A DNA stretch of 64,000 nt from Perilla frutescens (lineage: Eukaryota; Streptophyta; Magnoliopsida; Lamiales; Lamiaceae), in assembly GCA_026008535.1 (NCBI GenBank), contig BRKX01000009.1, positions 63,027,720-63,091,719 of the forward strand. Direction: 5' to 3'. Shown one piece after another: positions 23,447-35,882 of this stretch; the first letter of the stretch is position 1; each line of letters starts with the position of its first letter. A model generated the notes under the pieces. That model was not told where the DNA came from, ran no database searches, and worked only from the letters and a program-made list of their open reading frames with translations. Made by a program: the position numbers and the translations under genes.

Positions 23447-24754
23447 TGATGCATTAATTTTTATGCACTAATCTGCAACTAACACAGGACAATACAATAT
23501 AGTAGTGAATCGAGTATCGTATTCACAGGGACTGAAAATATGACCACACTAAGTACTAAGCTAACAATTCTCTATTATCCAGATTACCAATTTTGAATTT
23601 ACTAAATCCACACACGTTTTTAAATGCAATCAGAGGAAATAAACGACATTCAGAAAGATAAAATTAAATCACTTAAACAAACTCAACAAACTAAATCAAT
23701 TAACATAATATTAATCCTAGGGAATGCATTACACATATATCGTCTATGTATTAATTCAACCCTAATAATTCCCACTTTAATCCGATTATTGGTGGAGGAT
23801 CAGAAATATACCTACCTATCTCCGCCGGGTCTCAAGGTAGAGAAGTAAATTAATAAATTACCTATCACTTTCATCTCTAGGTTAATTTATTAACTACCGA
23901 TAGATCAACAGATTAAACCCCCTACAGATTCCGTAGAATGTGTATCAAAATGCTCAATTAATCTCACCAGTTAATTATCTCCGCCAGGTCTCAAATTAAC
24001 TAGCTAGCATGCAATTAATTATGGTCAGTAATCAAGTATGAAATGACAGCACTTGAACAATTAAAAACAATAATCAGAAGGGAAGAATAACAGAATTAAA
24101 TTAATAACATAGCATCCACACATACGCAAACCCTAGAATTAATATGCGTTTAGCTGCTCATGGCAAAATAGAAATCTAATAAAATATGAATTACAAAAGT
24201 CATGATGAAATTAAACTAAAAACATGAAACACTTATGCCGGATAATTAAATCTTCAATCTTCGTCTTCCTCCGTCTTCACAGCACTTCTCTGCTTCAATA
24301 TAGAGTCCAAACAAGGAAAGACTCTAAAATTATGAAAACAGGCGGCACGGGCCGTGCCGGATGACAAAACACGCTCGTTGGTGGCTCCGCAGGTGGCACG
24401 GGCCGTGCCACTCGTCCAGTGGGTTATTTCTTGCAGCGTCACTTGGCACGGGCCGTACCATTTGCAGCCTCCCGATACACTTCGCCGTTTTGCTTCGTTC
24501 TCACTCGTTTCTCATTGGATTGAGCCGATTCAAGGTGCAACGCGCTCCTAACTCGATCCTCTATCTTCTTAGGTACTTTTATAGCTCATTTGAATCTCAT
24601 AAAATAATTTGCATTAAATCCCTTCAAAATGAGCAAAAACGTTACACTGCACAACATATGAAAAACTATGCACAAATTGTCAAAATACGCATGCAATGCA
24701 CGAGAACTACCATTCAAAAATACCTCAAAATACATGAAAAATCTATGTGTATCA
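23447..24754 (-). mobile_element. Solo LTR, Ty3-type, perfect GTAAA target duplication
   Basis: GTAAA at 23442-23446 and 24755-24759 flanks a 1308 bp unit that begins TGATGCATT and ends GTATCA. Read on the minus strand it matches the LTR at 2975-4721 (GCATGCAAT region, GATTGAGCCGATTC, AACGCGCTCC). There is no internal domain, so it arose by LTR-LTR recombination. It carries three copies of GGCACGGGCCGT(G/A)CC-like words at about 24342-24460. Confidence 0.85.
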
Positions 24755-24759
24755 GTAAA

Positions 24760-24840
24760 TAATATAAATAGTCATTTAAAAAATATTAATTTCTATCCAT
24801 TTTCATAAAAAAATACTACAATACCCTTAGTTCCATATTT
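24760..24840. repeat. Left inverted arm of an older ~1.2 kb element (right arm 33935-34027)
   Basis: AATAGTCATTTAAAAAA and ATACCCTTA words here are found reverse-complemented at 33935-34010. The outer part (CATTATTACTTAGTAAA at 23430-23446) matches 34010-34027, with the solo LTR inserted between. Removing the two retroelement insertions leaves roughly 1.2 kb. Confidence 0.55.
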
Positions 24841-24959
24841 ATTATTAAGAATTATTATATATATAGAAAAATATATACACATATATATGTATATATAAAT
24901 ACTATTAGAAAAAAGATTTAATTTTCTCCCTCTCCCCACTACAAATGTCGTTCTTTCGC

Positions 24960-25674
24960 TGTGGTGGGTTGGCTCAGTTCCTCCTTATTTATTTTGGCTG
25001 AATACCCCTTATTTTATCTAGCCCATGCTAAAGGCCATTTCCTTTAACCCCACTTTACATATATATCACCCTTAACCCTAAATTACTATATTATGATCCC
25101 TAATCTCTCTACTTTACCTGCGCCGTTTCATCTTCTCCTGCAAGCCTCATAGTATTCTCTTGAATGTTCTAGAGAGCTCTACTATTATCTCTGAGCTGTT
25201 GGTTGGAGCCCTGTTCACCTGGACTCCTGAGTGGCTGTGAGTATGTGAGAGTGAGAGCTTCAAGCCGAGACCCACCTAAAACCCCTTTGTGGCCTGAGTC
25301 AATTGTCGCCGGAAGTGATGTGCCCTCGATGGGAAAGATCTGAGCCAATAGTGTTCCGGAGACACATCTTTCCTATTTCTAAATCTCTGATTTTACTTTC
25401 TCTTGCTTTTCCTATTTCATACTCTTTTTTGTTTGTTGATATTAAGTCTGATGCTTCTGTTTGTTTGGTTACTAACTGCTCTTTGTGTCCTTTGAGTGCA
25501 GACAGTAAGGTCTTGTGGGATAAATCGTCAACTTGTGAAGAAAACCAAGAGATCTCGATAGATCTCCACTCTGAAGTTGACTGAGTGAGCCCTAGTTGCT
25601 TGAGCAACTGAGAAGTGAACCGCAAAGGGTCAGGAACCAATAGGTAAACCCCCGGCTAGGCTTGATACCCAACA
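24960..25674 (+). repeat. 5' LTR of the copia element
   Basis: 715 bp, from TGTGGTGGGTTGG to GATACCCAACA. Starts TG and ends CA. Pairs with 32331-33047. Confidence 0.93.
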
Positions 25675-25675
25675 G

Positions 25676-25688
25676 TGGTATCAGAGCC
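25676..25688 (+). other. Primer binding site (initiator tRNA-Met)
   Basis: TGGTATCAGAGCC, the usual copia minus-strand priming site, one base after the 5' LTR. Confidence 0.93.
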
Positions 25689-26460
25689 ACGGGGACCTAG
25701 CTAGGGGCACCCTCTGACTCTCATTCACTTCTCCCCGCTGCCGTTAAGACAGTGCCAATTCACCTCCGATAGGCAAGAACTTAGGTAAGTCTAGCCTCTC
25801 CCCTGCCTGGGAGAGTTGGCTCTGGTAAAAAGGTTAAAACCCTAGCTTTGTGTGGTATCTTGCGATCCTTTCTTTTGCTTCCGTATTTTTCTATTCTCTG
25901 CAATCTCTTTGAGGGTTTTGGTGTACACTTTTGTGAACCCTTGGTATTCAACGCCATTACTGCCCTTTGCTTACGGTTCAGTTCGTTTGGATTCCTCTTT
26001 GGGTCTCCTCATGTGAGTAGCTTGGATAGCAGGGATAGTGAAGGGTTCATTGAGAGATTTTTTAGGTTTTTTTGCTATTTTTTGTGGTTATTTTCTTGTG
26101 TGGCTTCTTGGCCTGGTGGTTTCCCTATTATCCCCTGCTCTGTGAGGGTGTTGGCTGTGTTTGTTGGTGGAAATCTGTTGAAACTTTGTGTTTTGTGAGT
26201 TTCTGTTGAACTGACTGTGGTTCTTGGTCAGTTGGTGTTAAAAACAAGCTTTGGGGTTGTCCTAAGTGAATCCTTGCTCCACAGATAAATTTGTGCTGAG
26301 AACTGGGCTAGCCTCATCACTTTATCCCCTGTTCTTGCTTGTTTCTTTGCTCAGTTGAGCATATCTGCTGTTCTCTGTGTGTTCTACTGTGTTCTCTGAT
26401 TTTTCTGGTGATTATTTGTCTCCCTGGTGCCTCTGTGGTAATTTGTGCTTGCATATCATC

Positions 26461-29400
26461 ATGAATAATATGTATATGGTGCCATTTAATGGCAGAGATG
26501 ACTTTCAAGATTGGAAAACAAAAATTGAGTGCATTTTGACTAAAGAAAAGATCCATAAAGCCATTTTTACTAAAATTGATGATTCTGTGGAAGATGAGAA
26601 ACTGCATGACATGAATGATAGTGCTAGGGCCACCATTTTATTGAATTTATGCAGTACTGTGGTCAGAAAGGTGTCTCACCATAAGTGTGCTAAGGAGCTA
26701 TAGGATAATTTGATCTCTTTATATACTGCTACCTCTGATGAGTCTGCTTGGTCCTTGCAAAATCAGTTTATGTCTTTTCAAATGGATGCCTAAAAGGACA
26801 TTGATGCTAATATGGATGATTTCTATAAATTACTCCAAGATTTAAAACTTGCTAGTGATGATTCTCTTGAAAAATATGCTCCCCAAATCCTGTTAGGATC
26901 TATTCTTGAGCCTTTTGCTGAAGTAAAGTCTGCCTTGAAATATGGTGGGTCTAAAGTAACTTGTGATATGATTGTTACTGGCTTAAAGGCAAAAGAAAGT
27001 GAGATTAAAAAAATCTAAAACCCAGCCCTTGCATGGTGAAATCTGTATGTTAACAGGAATAATACCAGAAATCCTCATCACAGTTTTAATAAACCTCTGA
27101 ATCCTGAAAATCTAAGTGTTTTGGCTGCTGAAAGACATAGAAGAGAAAGACAGGTTGATCACCCTCAAAATCAGAATCAAAATCATTTTCAAAATCAAAA
27201 TTTTGATCAAAATCCTAGAAAAACTTACTGGAATTGTGGAAAACCTTGTCATTTTTCAAATAGATGCAAACAGCCGAAAAGAAATAAAGGTTTTGTGAAT
27301 TATGAGCCCAAACAACATGCTAATAATGTGTATGATGATGATGAAATTTATATGGTGCATGATGCCTATGATTTCCAGTTTATAAACTATACTAATGTTG
27401 TTTCCAAGAATGTGCACAATAATGAGTGGCTTATTGATTATGGCTACACTTTTCATGTCACCCTTTTTAAACACATGTTTCACAACCTGCACTATATGAA
27501 CTCTGGTCATGGTGCACTTGCTGATGGTCAAAATTGTGAGATACAAGGAAGAGGTGATATCTGTCTGAAATTTGAAAATGGAAGCATACTTACTTTAAGT
27601 GATGTCAGATATGTGCCTCAATTGAAATTTAGCCTGTTGTCTGTGTCCAAAATTATAGATAAAATGCTTGATGGTTCTGTGAATTTACCTGAGGTTTAAA
27701 TTTGAAAAGGATTCTATACTTTATTTCAATGCACCTAGAAAAGGTGATTTATATGATGTGCAAGTTGAATCGATGCCATTGTCTGTTGCTAATATGGTCC
27801 AAGAAGATAAAATTGCTCTGTGGCATGCTAGACTAGGGCACATGAGTAATAAAGGACTTGAAATACTGCATAAATCTGGTGCATTTGGCAAAGATAAAGT
27901 GACAAGCATGTCTTTCTGTGAACCTTGTGTGATGGGAAAACATCATAAAGTGCATTTTACCGTTTCTGTGCCTTATCCTTGGAAGCATGTTAGTACTGAG
28001 ATTCTTGAATATCTGCATGTTGATGTCTGGGGCCCAGCTAAAGAGCCCACTCATGGTGGAAACATGTTCTTCTTGTCTGTTATTGATGATTTCTCCAGAA
28101 AAACTTGGGTGTTTCTTATGAAAAATAAGTCTGATGTGTTTCCTAAATTTTCTATATGGGCTATTGAAATTCAGAATCAGGCTAAAAAGAAGATTAAATG
28201 CCTCGGAACTGATAATGGTCTTGAATTCTGTAATCATACTATGGATAATTGGTGTTCTGAAAGAGGTATAAAAAGACATAAATTCGTTTCCTATACTCCA
28301 CAGTAAAATGGAGTTGCTAAAAGAATGAATAGGACTCTCCTTGAGAGAGTTAGAAGTCTGCTTGTTGCATCTGGTTTAGATAAACATTTTTGGGGTGAAG
28401 CTCTTATAAGTACATCTTATTTGATTGACAGATCTCCCTCTATTCCCCTGCATGGCAAGTTACCTGAATCTGTGCTCTTAAATAAACTTGTCTGCTTATC
28501 TAATTTGAGAATATGTGCAATAGAAATTGAGCAAGCTTGAACCTAGGGCAAGAAAGTGTGTCTTTTTGGGATATCCTGAGGGTGTGAAGGGTTATAGGCT
28601 CTGGGATAAGAGTGTGCCTGGATTTAAAACATGTATAAGTAGAGATATTTTATTTAATGAGCAAGTTTTTCCCTGTCTGCCTGAATCCTCACATTCTGCA
28701 GTTCCAAGTGAGCTGGAGAAATTGAATGATATAAATCATAATTTGTATGATTTTTTGTTTTCTCCTGCTGTTCCTAGTGAGGTGGATGGCCAGACCCTGT
28801 GCTGCCTGAATCTGAAACTGTAAATCATGATGATCCTAATGTTGAGAATGAACCTATTTTTGATAACCTTGATGCAAATGATTCTGTGTCTAATCATGAG
28901 ACAAGTGATGAACACTCTAATAATATGACTGTGTCAGATTCTGAAACCAGTTCTGAGAATGAGCATGAAACTATGCATGAACCTGTGAACTTGAATAATT
29001 ATCAACTTGCTAGAGATAGGCCAAAAAAGAATGTGAGACTGCCTGTTAGATATGATGATTATAACTTGTCTTTGTATGTCTTTAATGTGTTCAGAAATGT
29101 TGATAAGTTTGAGCTAAAAACATATATTGAAGCTGTGAATTCTCCTGAATCTGATAAGTGGCTTGCTGCTATGAACTGTGAAATCAATTATTTGCATAAT
29201 AACAATACTTGGGTGCTTGTTGAAAATCCTAATAACTGTTTTGTTGTTGAATGTAAATGGTTGTTTAAAATAAAATAAGAGATTGATAATGTGAGATACA
29301 AAGTCAGACTAGTTGCAAAGGGTTTTACACAAAAAGAGGGCATAGATTATAATGAGATCTTTGCTCCTGTGGTCAAATTCACTACTGTGAGAATCATGCT

Positions 29401-31968
29401 TGCTCTTGTAGCTCATTTTAATTTGGAACTTAAGCAAATGGATGTGACAACTGCTTTTTTGCATAGTGAACTTGAAAATAATATCTATATGCATCAGCTG
29501 AGGACTTTGTTGATAAAAGCTTTCCCAATCATGTCTGATTACTTAAGAATTCATTGTGTGATTTGAAACAGTCCCCAAGGCAGTGGAATATAAAATTTGA
29601 CAAATGTATGCAAAGCATAAACTTTACCAGAAGCAAATTTGATCATTGCTTGTATTACATACAATCTGATGTGCCTATATTTCTGCTGCTTTATGTGGAT
29701 GATATGCTCTTAACTAGCCCATGTCTGAGAACTATAAAGCATGCGCAAAGTTGTCTATATGCTAATTTTGACATGAAAGATCTTGGTGATGCTAGAAAAA
29801 TCCTTGGCATGAACATTGATAGAAACAGAGAAAAACATACACTTGTGTTGCACCAAACTGCTTATGTTGAACAAGTGTTGAAAAAATTTAACATGGAAAA
29901 TTGCAAACCTATTTCTGTGCCCCTTCCATCTCATTTTGTGCTGAGTAAAGATCAATCTCCTAAAAATGAATCTGAAATAAATGATATGCAAGATGTCCCT
30001 TATGTTAATGCCATTGGCTCTGTCATGTATTTAATGATTAGCACTAGACCTGATATTGATTTATGTTGTTTCATGTCTGAGTAGATATATGGCTAATCTT
30101 GGGTTACCTCACTAGAAAGCTCTGAAGTGGCTTCTCAGATACTTGAAATCAACTATTAATAGTGGTCTGACCTTCTCAAAAGCAGTTGATGGTGTTAAGT
30201 GTGTGGAGTATGTTGACTCAAACTATGCTAATGACAGAGATCAAAGAAAGTCAACTACCTCCTATGTGTTTACTTTATGTGGTACATGTATTAGTTGGAA
30301 ATCTCAATTGTAGAGTATTGTTGATCTATCCTCTACTGAATCAGAATATATTGCTGCTACTAAGGCTATGAAGGAAGCCATTTGGCTTAATAGTGTGCTA
30401 TCTAAGATCAAATTTATTGATGATAAACCTCTTATTTATTCTGATAGCCAGTCTGTAATACAATTGTGCAAGTGATCGGTATTTTATTTCACTAAAAATA
30501 CTACTCGCAAGTGTACGAGATAAATATAGCAAAAATAAAGTGAGCAAGATCGTATCCACAGAGACTAGCTATGTAATGTGGCTAAGTACCCAATTCTATT
30601 GCCCTACTTCATCTAGAGAACCGAATTAATAGTTTGTTTTTAATAAACTAAAATGTTGTAAATAAATAAATAAATAAATAAAGCAAAGAAAACTGGATAA
30701 ACAGATGAGAAAACAGATCCTAGGGTGTTGATGCTAAATAGATTTCCCGACTTTCAGAGAATTTATTAAACCAATTTAATTCTATATCTTGTAGGAGAAT
30801 CACAAAATTATCTAAACCCTCTCTCTCGAGTAAGTTCTAGACGTAGATTAGATTCTAATTCTTATCTCTCGATCTCGAATTATTATCTAACTCCAATTAG
30901 TACCTTAGATTTATTCTCCTCACGATACCTACCAATCTCTCAATCTAGCAGACTCGTGTTACGTAATCCTAATTCATTAATCTATTAACCTCTCTCGAGT
31001 GAATAACAAATTAACTACATATGTGTAAATGCTGATCAATTCATCCACACAAGACAACAATAAACAAGGATGCATAAACAAGATATAGAACGGAACAATA
31101 AATTACGTTAAATCATAAATCCATCAACATTCAACAACCCTAGGATCTCAAAGAATTTAGCTACTCATGTTATATTCAAAATCAAAAGGAAATAAATAAA
31201 CAAAAGTATTCAACATGATAGTTCTAATTGAATAAAGCATAAAATAAACTTAGTCTATTATGCGCTTTTTCAATCTCTTGATGGTCTCTTCTCTGTCTTC
31301 TCAACGGTGTCTCTACTCTCTCTATAGGGTAAAAGTCTTTTAATTTTCGTGCTCAAGGAAGCCTTAAATAGTTGGGCCGAGTTTGGATGGGTGTTGGAAT
31401 CGAACAAGGAAAGAGAGGAAAATCCACCTCAAACCGCCTCATGGCACACGGGCCGTGCGCTAAAGTGGTTCTAGCGCATGGGCCGTGCGTAACTCACTGA
31501 TCTAGTTTCTTAAGGATCTAGTTTCTCACTCATTTCTCATCCGATTGACCCGATTCAAGTTGTAGCGCGCTCCTCACTCGATCCTCTATCTTCTTAGATA
31601 GTTTTAAAGCTCAATTGAGTATCATAAAATAAATGACATCAAATTTCTTCAAAATGAGCAAATACGTGTCACTGCACAAAATATGAGAAACTATGTGCAA
31701 CTTGTTAATTCATACATGCAATGCTCATCAACTACCATCCAAATAGACTTAAAAATGCATGAAAACCATTAAAAAACAAGGGTTTATCAGCAAAAATCTT
31801 GTGTTCCATGATAGAACAAAGCACATTGATGTGAGGTTCCATTTCATTCGAGATATTATGGAAAAAGGGGATGTTTTACTTGATAAGATCCCATCTGAAT
31901 TCAACCCAGCAGACATGGGCACTAAATGTCTCCCAGTTTCAAAGCCGAGTGCTGCAAAAGATCCCTGA
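26461..31968 (+). pseudogene. Decayed copia gag-pol polyprotein
   Basis: Recognisable in order: gag (MNNMYMVPFNGRDDFQDWK), zinc knuckle (27229-27275), protease, GAG-pre-integrase (ALWHARLGHMSNKGL), integrase core (LHVDVWGP, GTDNG), RT (KWLFKIK, LVAKGFTQKEG, YVDDMLL) and RNase H. There are many lesions. Stops lie at about 26701, 26791, 27016, 28304 and 29276, and frameshifts occur near 27695 and 28530. The first zinc-knuckle Cys is Tyr. The protease reads WLIDYG instead of the DSG/DTG-type active site. The integrase catalytic Glu position is Lys (NGVAKRMNR, codon 28319-28321). RNase H is broken by the nested LTR and resumes at 31793 (KNLVFHDRTKHID). The element cannot move by its own proteins. 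Confidence 0.92.
30473..31789 (-). mobile_element. Solo LTR nested in the copia RNase H domain
   Basis: 1317 bp, from TGATCGGTATT to GGTTTATCA. GCAAG (30468-30472) and GCAAA (31790-31794) are the target duplication with one change. It splits the copia reading frame between QSVIQLCK and NLVFHDRTKHID. In reverse it matches the LTR at 2975-4721 and the solo LTR at 23447. It carries CACGGGCCGTGCG and CATGGGCCGTGCG at about 31447-31490. Confidence 0.9.
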
Positions 31969-32330
31969 ACATGGATCTTGGTTGAATTCTATTTTGTGCT
32001 TTTCTTGTGATGGTATTCTAGGTTGTGTGCCTGAATACCCTATTTGCCTTTGTGATGTTGCTGCTCTCAGTATGATTGGTTATTTTTACCCTGTTGGTTC
32101 AATGCTAGGTTGCAACTTGTTCAAGGAAAGTTAGTGAATGACTTGAGATGGGTTGCTGAAATTGGGTTGGTCTCTAGTGTTGAGACTGATATTAATACGC
32201 ATAGTATTTCACTCTCCCTCTCTTACCTTGTCTGTGTGATAGGTAAGAGTAAAAAGGTTATGATGATAAACTCCAATTGTTGGCATACACTTACCTGGTG
32301 ACATAAAGACCAATGGGCCAAAGGTGGATA

Positions 32331-33047
32331 TGTGGTGGGTTGGCCCAGTTGCTCTTTATTTATTTTGGCCCAATACCCCTTATTTTTTTCCAGCCCATGC
32401 TGAAGCCCATTTTCTTTAACCCCACTTTACATATATATATCACCCTTAACCCTAAATTACTATATTCTGATCCCTAATCTCTCTACTTAACTTGCGCCGT
32501 TTCATCTTCTCCTGCAAGCCTCACAGTATTCTCTTGAATGTTCTAGAGAGCTCTGCTATTCTCTCTGAGATGTTGGCCGAAGGCCTGTTCACCTGGACTC
32601 CTGAGTGGTCGTGAGTGTGTGAGAGTGAGAGCTTCAAGTCGAGACCCGCCTAAAACCTTTTGTGGCCTGAGTCAATTGTCGCCGGAAGTGTTGCGCCCCC
32701 GACGGGAAATATCTGAGCCAATAGTGTCCCGGAGACACATCTTTCCCATTTCTAAATCTCTGATTTTACTTTCTCTTTCTTTTCCTATTTCATACTATTT
32801 TCTGTCTGTTGATATTAAGTTTGTTGCTTCTGTTTGCTTGGTTACTAACTGCTCTTTGTGTCCATTGAGTGCAGATAGTGAGGTCTTGTGGGATATATCG
32901 TCAACTTGTGAAGAAAACCAAGAGATCTTGATAGATCTCCACTCTGAAGTTGACTAAGTGAGCCCTAGTTTCTTGAGCAACCGAGAAGTGAACCGCAAAG
33001 GGTCGAGAACCAAGAGGTGAACCCCCGGCTAGGCTTGATACCCAACA
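32331..33047 (+). repeat. 3' LTR of the copia element
   Basis: 717 bp, preceded by a purine-rich stretch (CCAAAGGTGGATA, 32318-32330), probably the polypurine tract. Ends GATACCCAACA before the TTCGC duplication. Confidence 0.93.
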
Positions 33048-33052
33048 TTCGC

Positions 33053-35784
33053 TTTTCTCATTTTTCAATCTTAATTTTATCAATTGAAATAAAACTACCA
33101 CTAGCGAAGATCATCAAGCTATGATTTTTGAAGATTTTCATGATTCTTCTTCCTTCTTTAATCCCTGTTTCAACAATAAACTATCTAATGCAATATCGAA
33201 AATTGGAGATTCATTGTGAATTTGGAATATTTTGAAGTTTTGTTGATATCACACGTGTTGTTGTTTTTTTCAGCAATAAGTTTTTTTAATCTTTCTTTGG
33301 AATGAGTTGGAAAAAATTGAATGTTTTTTGTTACACGAATTAATTTATTTCGGTACATGAGTATGGGAGTTGATTCGTATATCTATACATGTTTTAACTA
33401 GTGCATGCGCGAGTACACGAATAAGTATACTTATACAGTCGTGTATCAGTTTATTGATCAACTATTGTATGTGTACAAGAATGACCATAATCGTGTTTTC
33501 GTGTATGGGTTATTTTTGAACTGCCACATTGAACTAATTGTGTACTCGTGTATTAAACCATTATTAAACTAATGCACAAAAACACGACTTAAACTACTCG
33601 TGTTGTTGCACTCGTGTATTCATTATGAGTATGAGGTTGTGCGAAATCATCATCCATGTTTGTTCAGCGATAAGGGTGTTTGAACTTTGACAGGGACAAC
33701 GGTTGAATCTTGTAGTTTTAATCTCCGACAACAACAATGACAGAAGACGGTAACAAAAAACCTGGCAGTTGTGACTTTTGAGACTTTGACGTAGAACGGA
33801 GACGAAAGATGAATATTTTTAGGGTGCGAAAGATAGATTCTGAAATCATTGTGCATGATTTTTTTGTTAATATATTAGGGTGTTTTTATTTTAGGAAATA
33901 ATTAATGTTAAAATTTATTTATATTATTATTAAGGGTATTTATGTATATTCCAATCCTAAAATGCTAGAAATATATTTTTTTAAATGACTATTTACATTA
34001 TTTACTAAGTAATAATAATGATTATTTTATCCAATTAATACTTAATTAAATATAATGTTTCTAAAATATAAGTCATTTATAAAGAGGTGGAGACAAAACA
34101 ATCTTCATCTCTTCTTCGTGATTTCACATTACATGATAGAGAAATGAATGGGAGAGCTATCAAATCAAGGCGCAAGTTGAAGTTGGTATGTACGATTAAG
34201 TCAAATAACTATTCTGTTTGTCTTTGTCAGATTATTTTGCTTATTTATTCAATGCATGTTACATATATCATATCATGAATAAGTCATGATATATATGTTT
34301 TTACATTTGCCTCAAACTTCTTCAATGCGCTGCGAAAATTTCTACTCCGCATTCCGCAATGAGATAAACTATGAATATATGTCAGAAAGAGATCTTGGCG
34401 TTTTTTTTAGACCAACATGTAGATGTTGGTGGAATGGGCACGAATCCGATAAAAACCTTTACTCTTAAACTCATATCACTCCATCACTGAACCATCATGC
34501 ACCAATAGTTAAGATCTTGGTTTGTTTTTTCGACGACTAACATCTAACGGTATCGGTAATTAGGATGCGTGCGAACTCGATAGGAATCTTCACTCTCAAA
34601 CTTATATCACTCTACAACTAAGTCATCATCAATGACAATGATCTTGACTTTTTGTTCGGGTTAATTGTCATAAATAACACAAATTAAAACTATACACTAT
34701 TCTCGTTATCAAAATGGGCTTTTAAAATATTAATTACACCCACATGAATATACATTTTTGTTTTTGTTATTTAAGATAATCTTAATTCTTAACTTTTGTA
34801 TAGTTCGAATAGTCTGCTATTATTAAACAAACATATAGTGAATATATGATGATATTATGTTTATATAAATATAAATATCATATATATATATACATACATA
34901 CATTCATCTGGAGAATTGTTACGAAAACCTTATTTGATTCAATATTAACGTGTATAATTATTAATTTGGCTATAAGTAGTTAAGATAACAAATGAAAAAA
35001 GTATTTAGATTTGGTCCATGTTCGAACCTAGTTGCTGGTGAAAATTTAAAAAAAAAATACAAAGCTCGATTAAATTGCTTGCTACTATTATATTAAAAGC
35101 TCGTTTAATCTCAATCTCGAGCGTTCTATGACGAAAAGTTGAAATATGTGGATTTAGATTTTGATGAATGATTACTCGAATTTAATTTTTTTATATTACA
35201 TTTTTGTTTTAAAAATTATAGTTATGTCTATGTCATCAAAGAATAAAAAATAGAATAAAATAGTACTGAATAAATTAATAATCAATATTGTTATTGTATA
35301 AATGTTTTTTGGACCCAACTTGAGCATAAAATATAATTCTCTTGCCATCAAAACCATATTAATATTCTTAGCATAAAATTAGCCTAGTTGGGTGGAATAT
35401 ATATAGCCATCAATAGTAATTGAAAAATTATACCAAATATAAGATTAAATTGAAATTGAAAAAAAAAACCCATTAAAATTTATAGTGAGACACATGCATG
35501 AAGTGGGCTGAAGGATATATCTCATCTATATATTATGTACTTTAACATTAAAAAAATATCTAAAACTTATACATTTATGAAATTGGCTAAAAACTCATAT
35601 TATTTCATATTATTATGTGAAATAACTGCATTTATATTTTTACACAAAAATATAATATATATAATACAAAATGAAGTTGCCAAGTTGACTTAAAAAATAA
35701 AATGTACAAAGACTAAAAGTTTTAAGTCAGGAAATAAAATATAGAAATCCAACAGCCCCCTCTCTAGAAGATGTCATCTCTTGA
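33053..35784. other. Spacer upstream of WAK-5
   Basis: Includes the right arm of the old inverted-repeat element (33935-34027), which may have begun life around 23424. A stretch at 33350-33620 is rich in ACACGA/CGTGTA words. The rest is AT-rich with short ORFs lacking domains. Confidence 0.4.
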
Positions 35785-35786
35785 CT

Positions 35787-35827
<41 letters not shown>
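35785..35827 (+). repeat. (CT)n tract in the WAK-5 leader
   Basis: About 40 bp of CT dinucleotides ending roughly 55 bp before the WAK-5 ATG. Such tracts are common in plant 5' leaders and core promoters. Any regulatory effect is inference. Confidence 0.8.
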
Positions 35828-35831
<4 letters not shown>

Positions 35832-35882
35832 ATAGATATATATCATATGTGTGTGGCTTGATTATTTCTTCTCACATGCAAA

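Larger units (their letters stand above)
24960..33047 (+). mobile_element. Full-length Ty1/copia retrotransposon, inactive, with nested solo LTR
   Basis: Flanked by perfect TTCGC duplications (24955-24959 and 33048-33052). LTRs are 24960-25674 and 32331-33047. The initiator-Met primer site is at 25676. The internal gag-protease-integrase-RT-RNase H order (integrase before RT) defines Ty1/copia. Without the nested LTR at 30473-31789 it is about 6.77 kb. The two LTRs differ at many positions by eye, so the insertion is not recent. Confidence 0.95.

Noticed and set aside
33935..34027. Independent promoter-like inverted repeat near WAK-5
   Set aside because: It pairs with 23430-24840 as the far arm of one older element, which explains it better.
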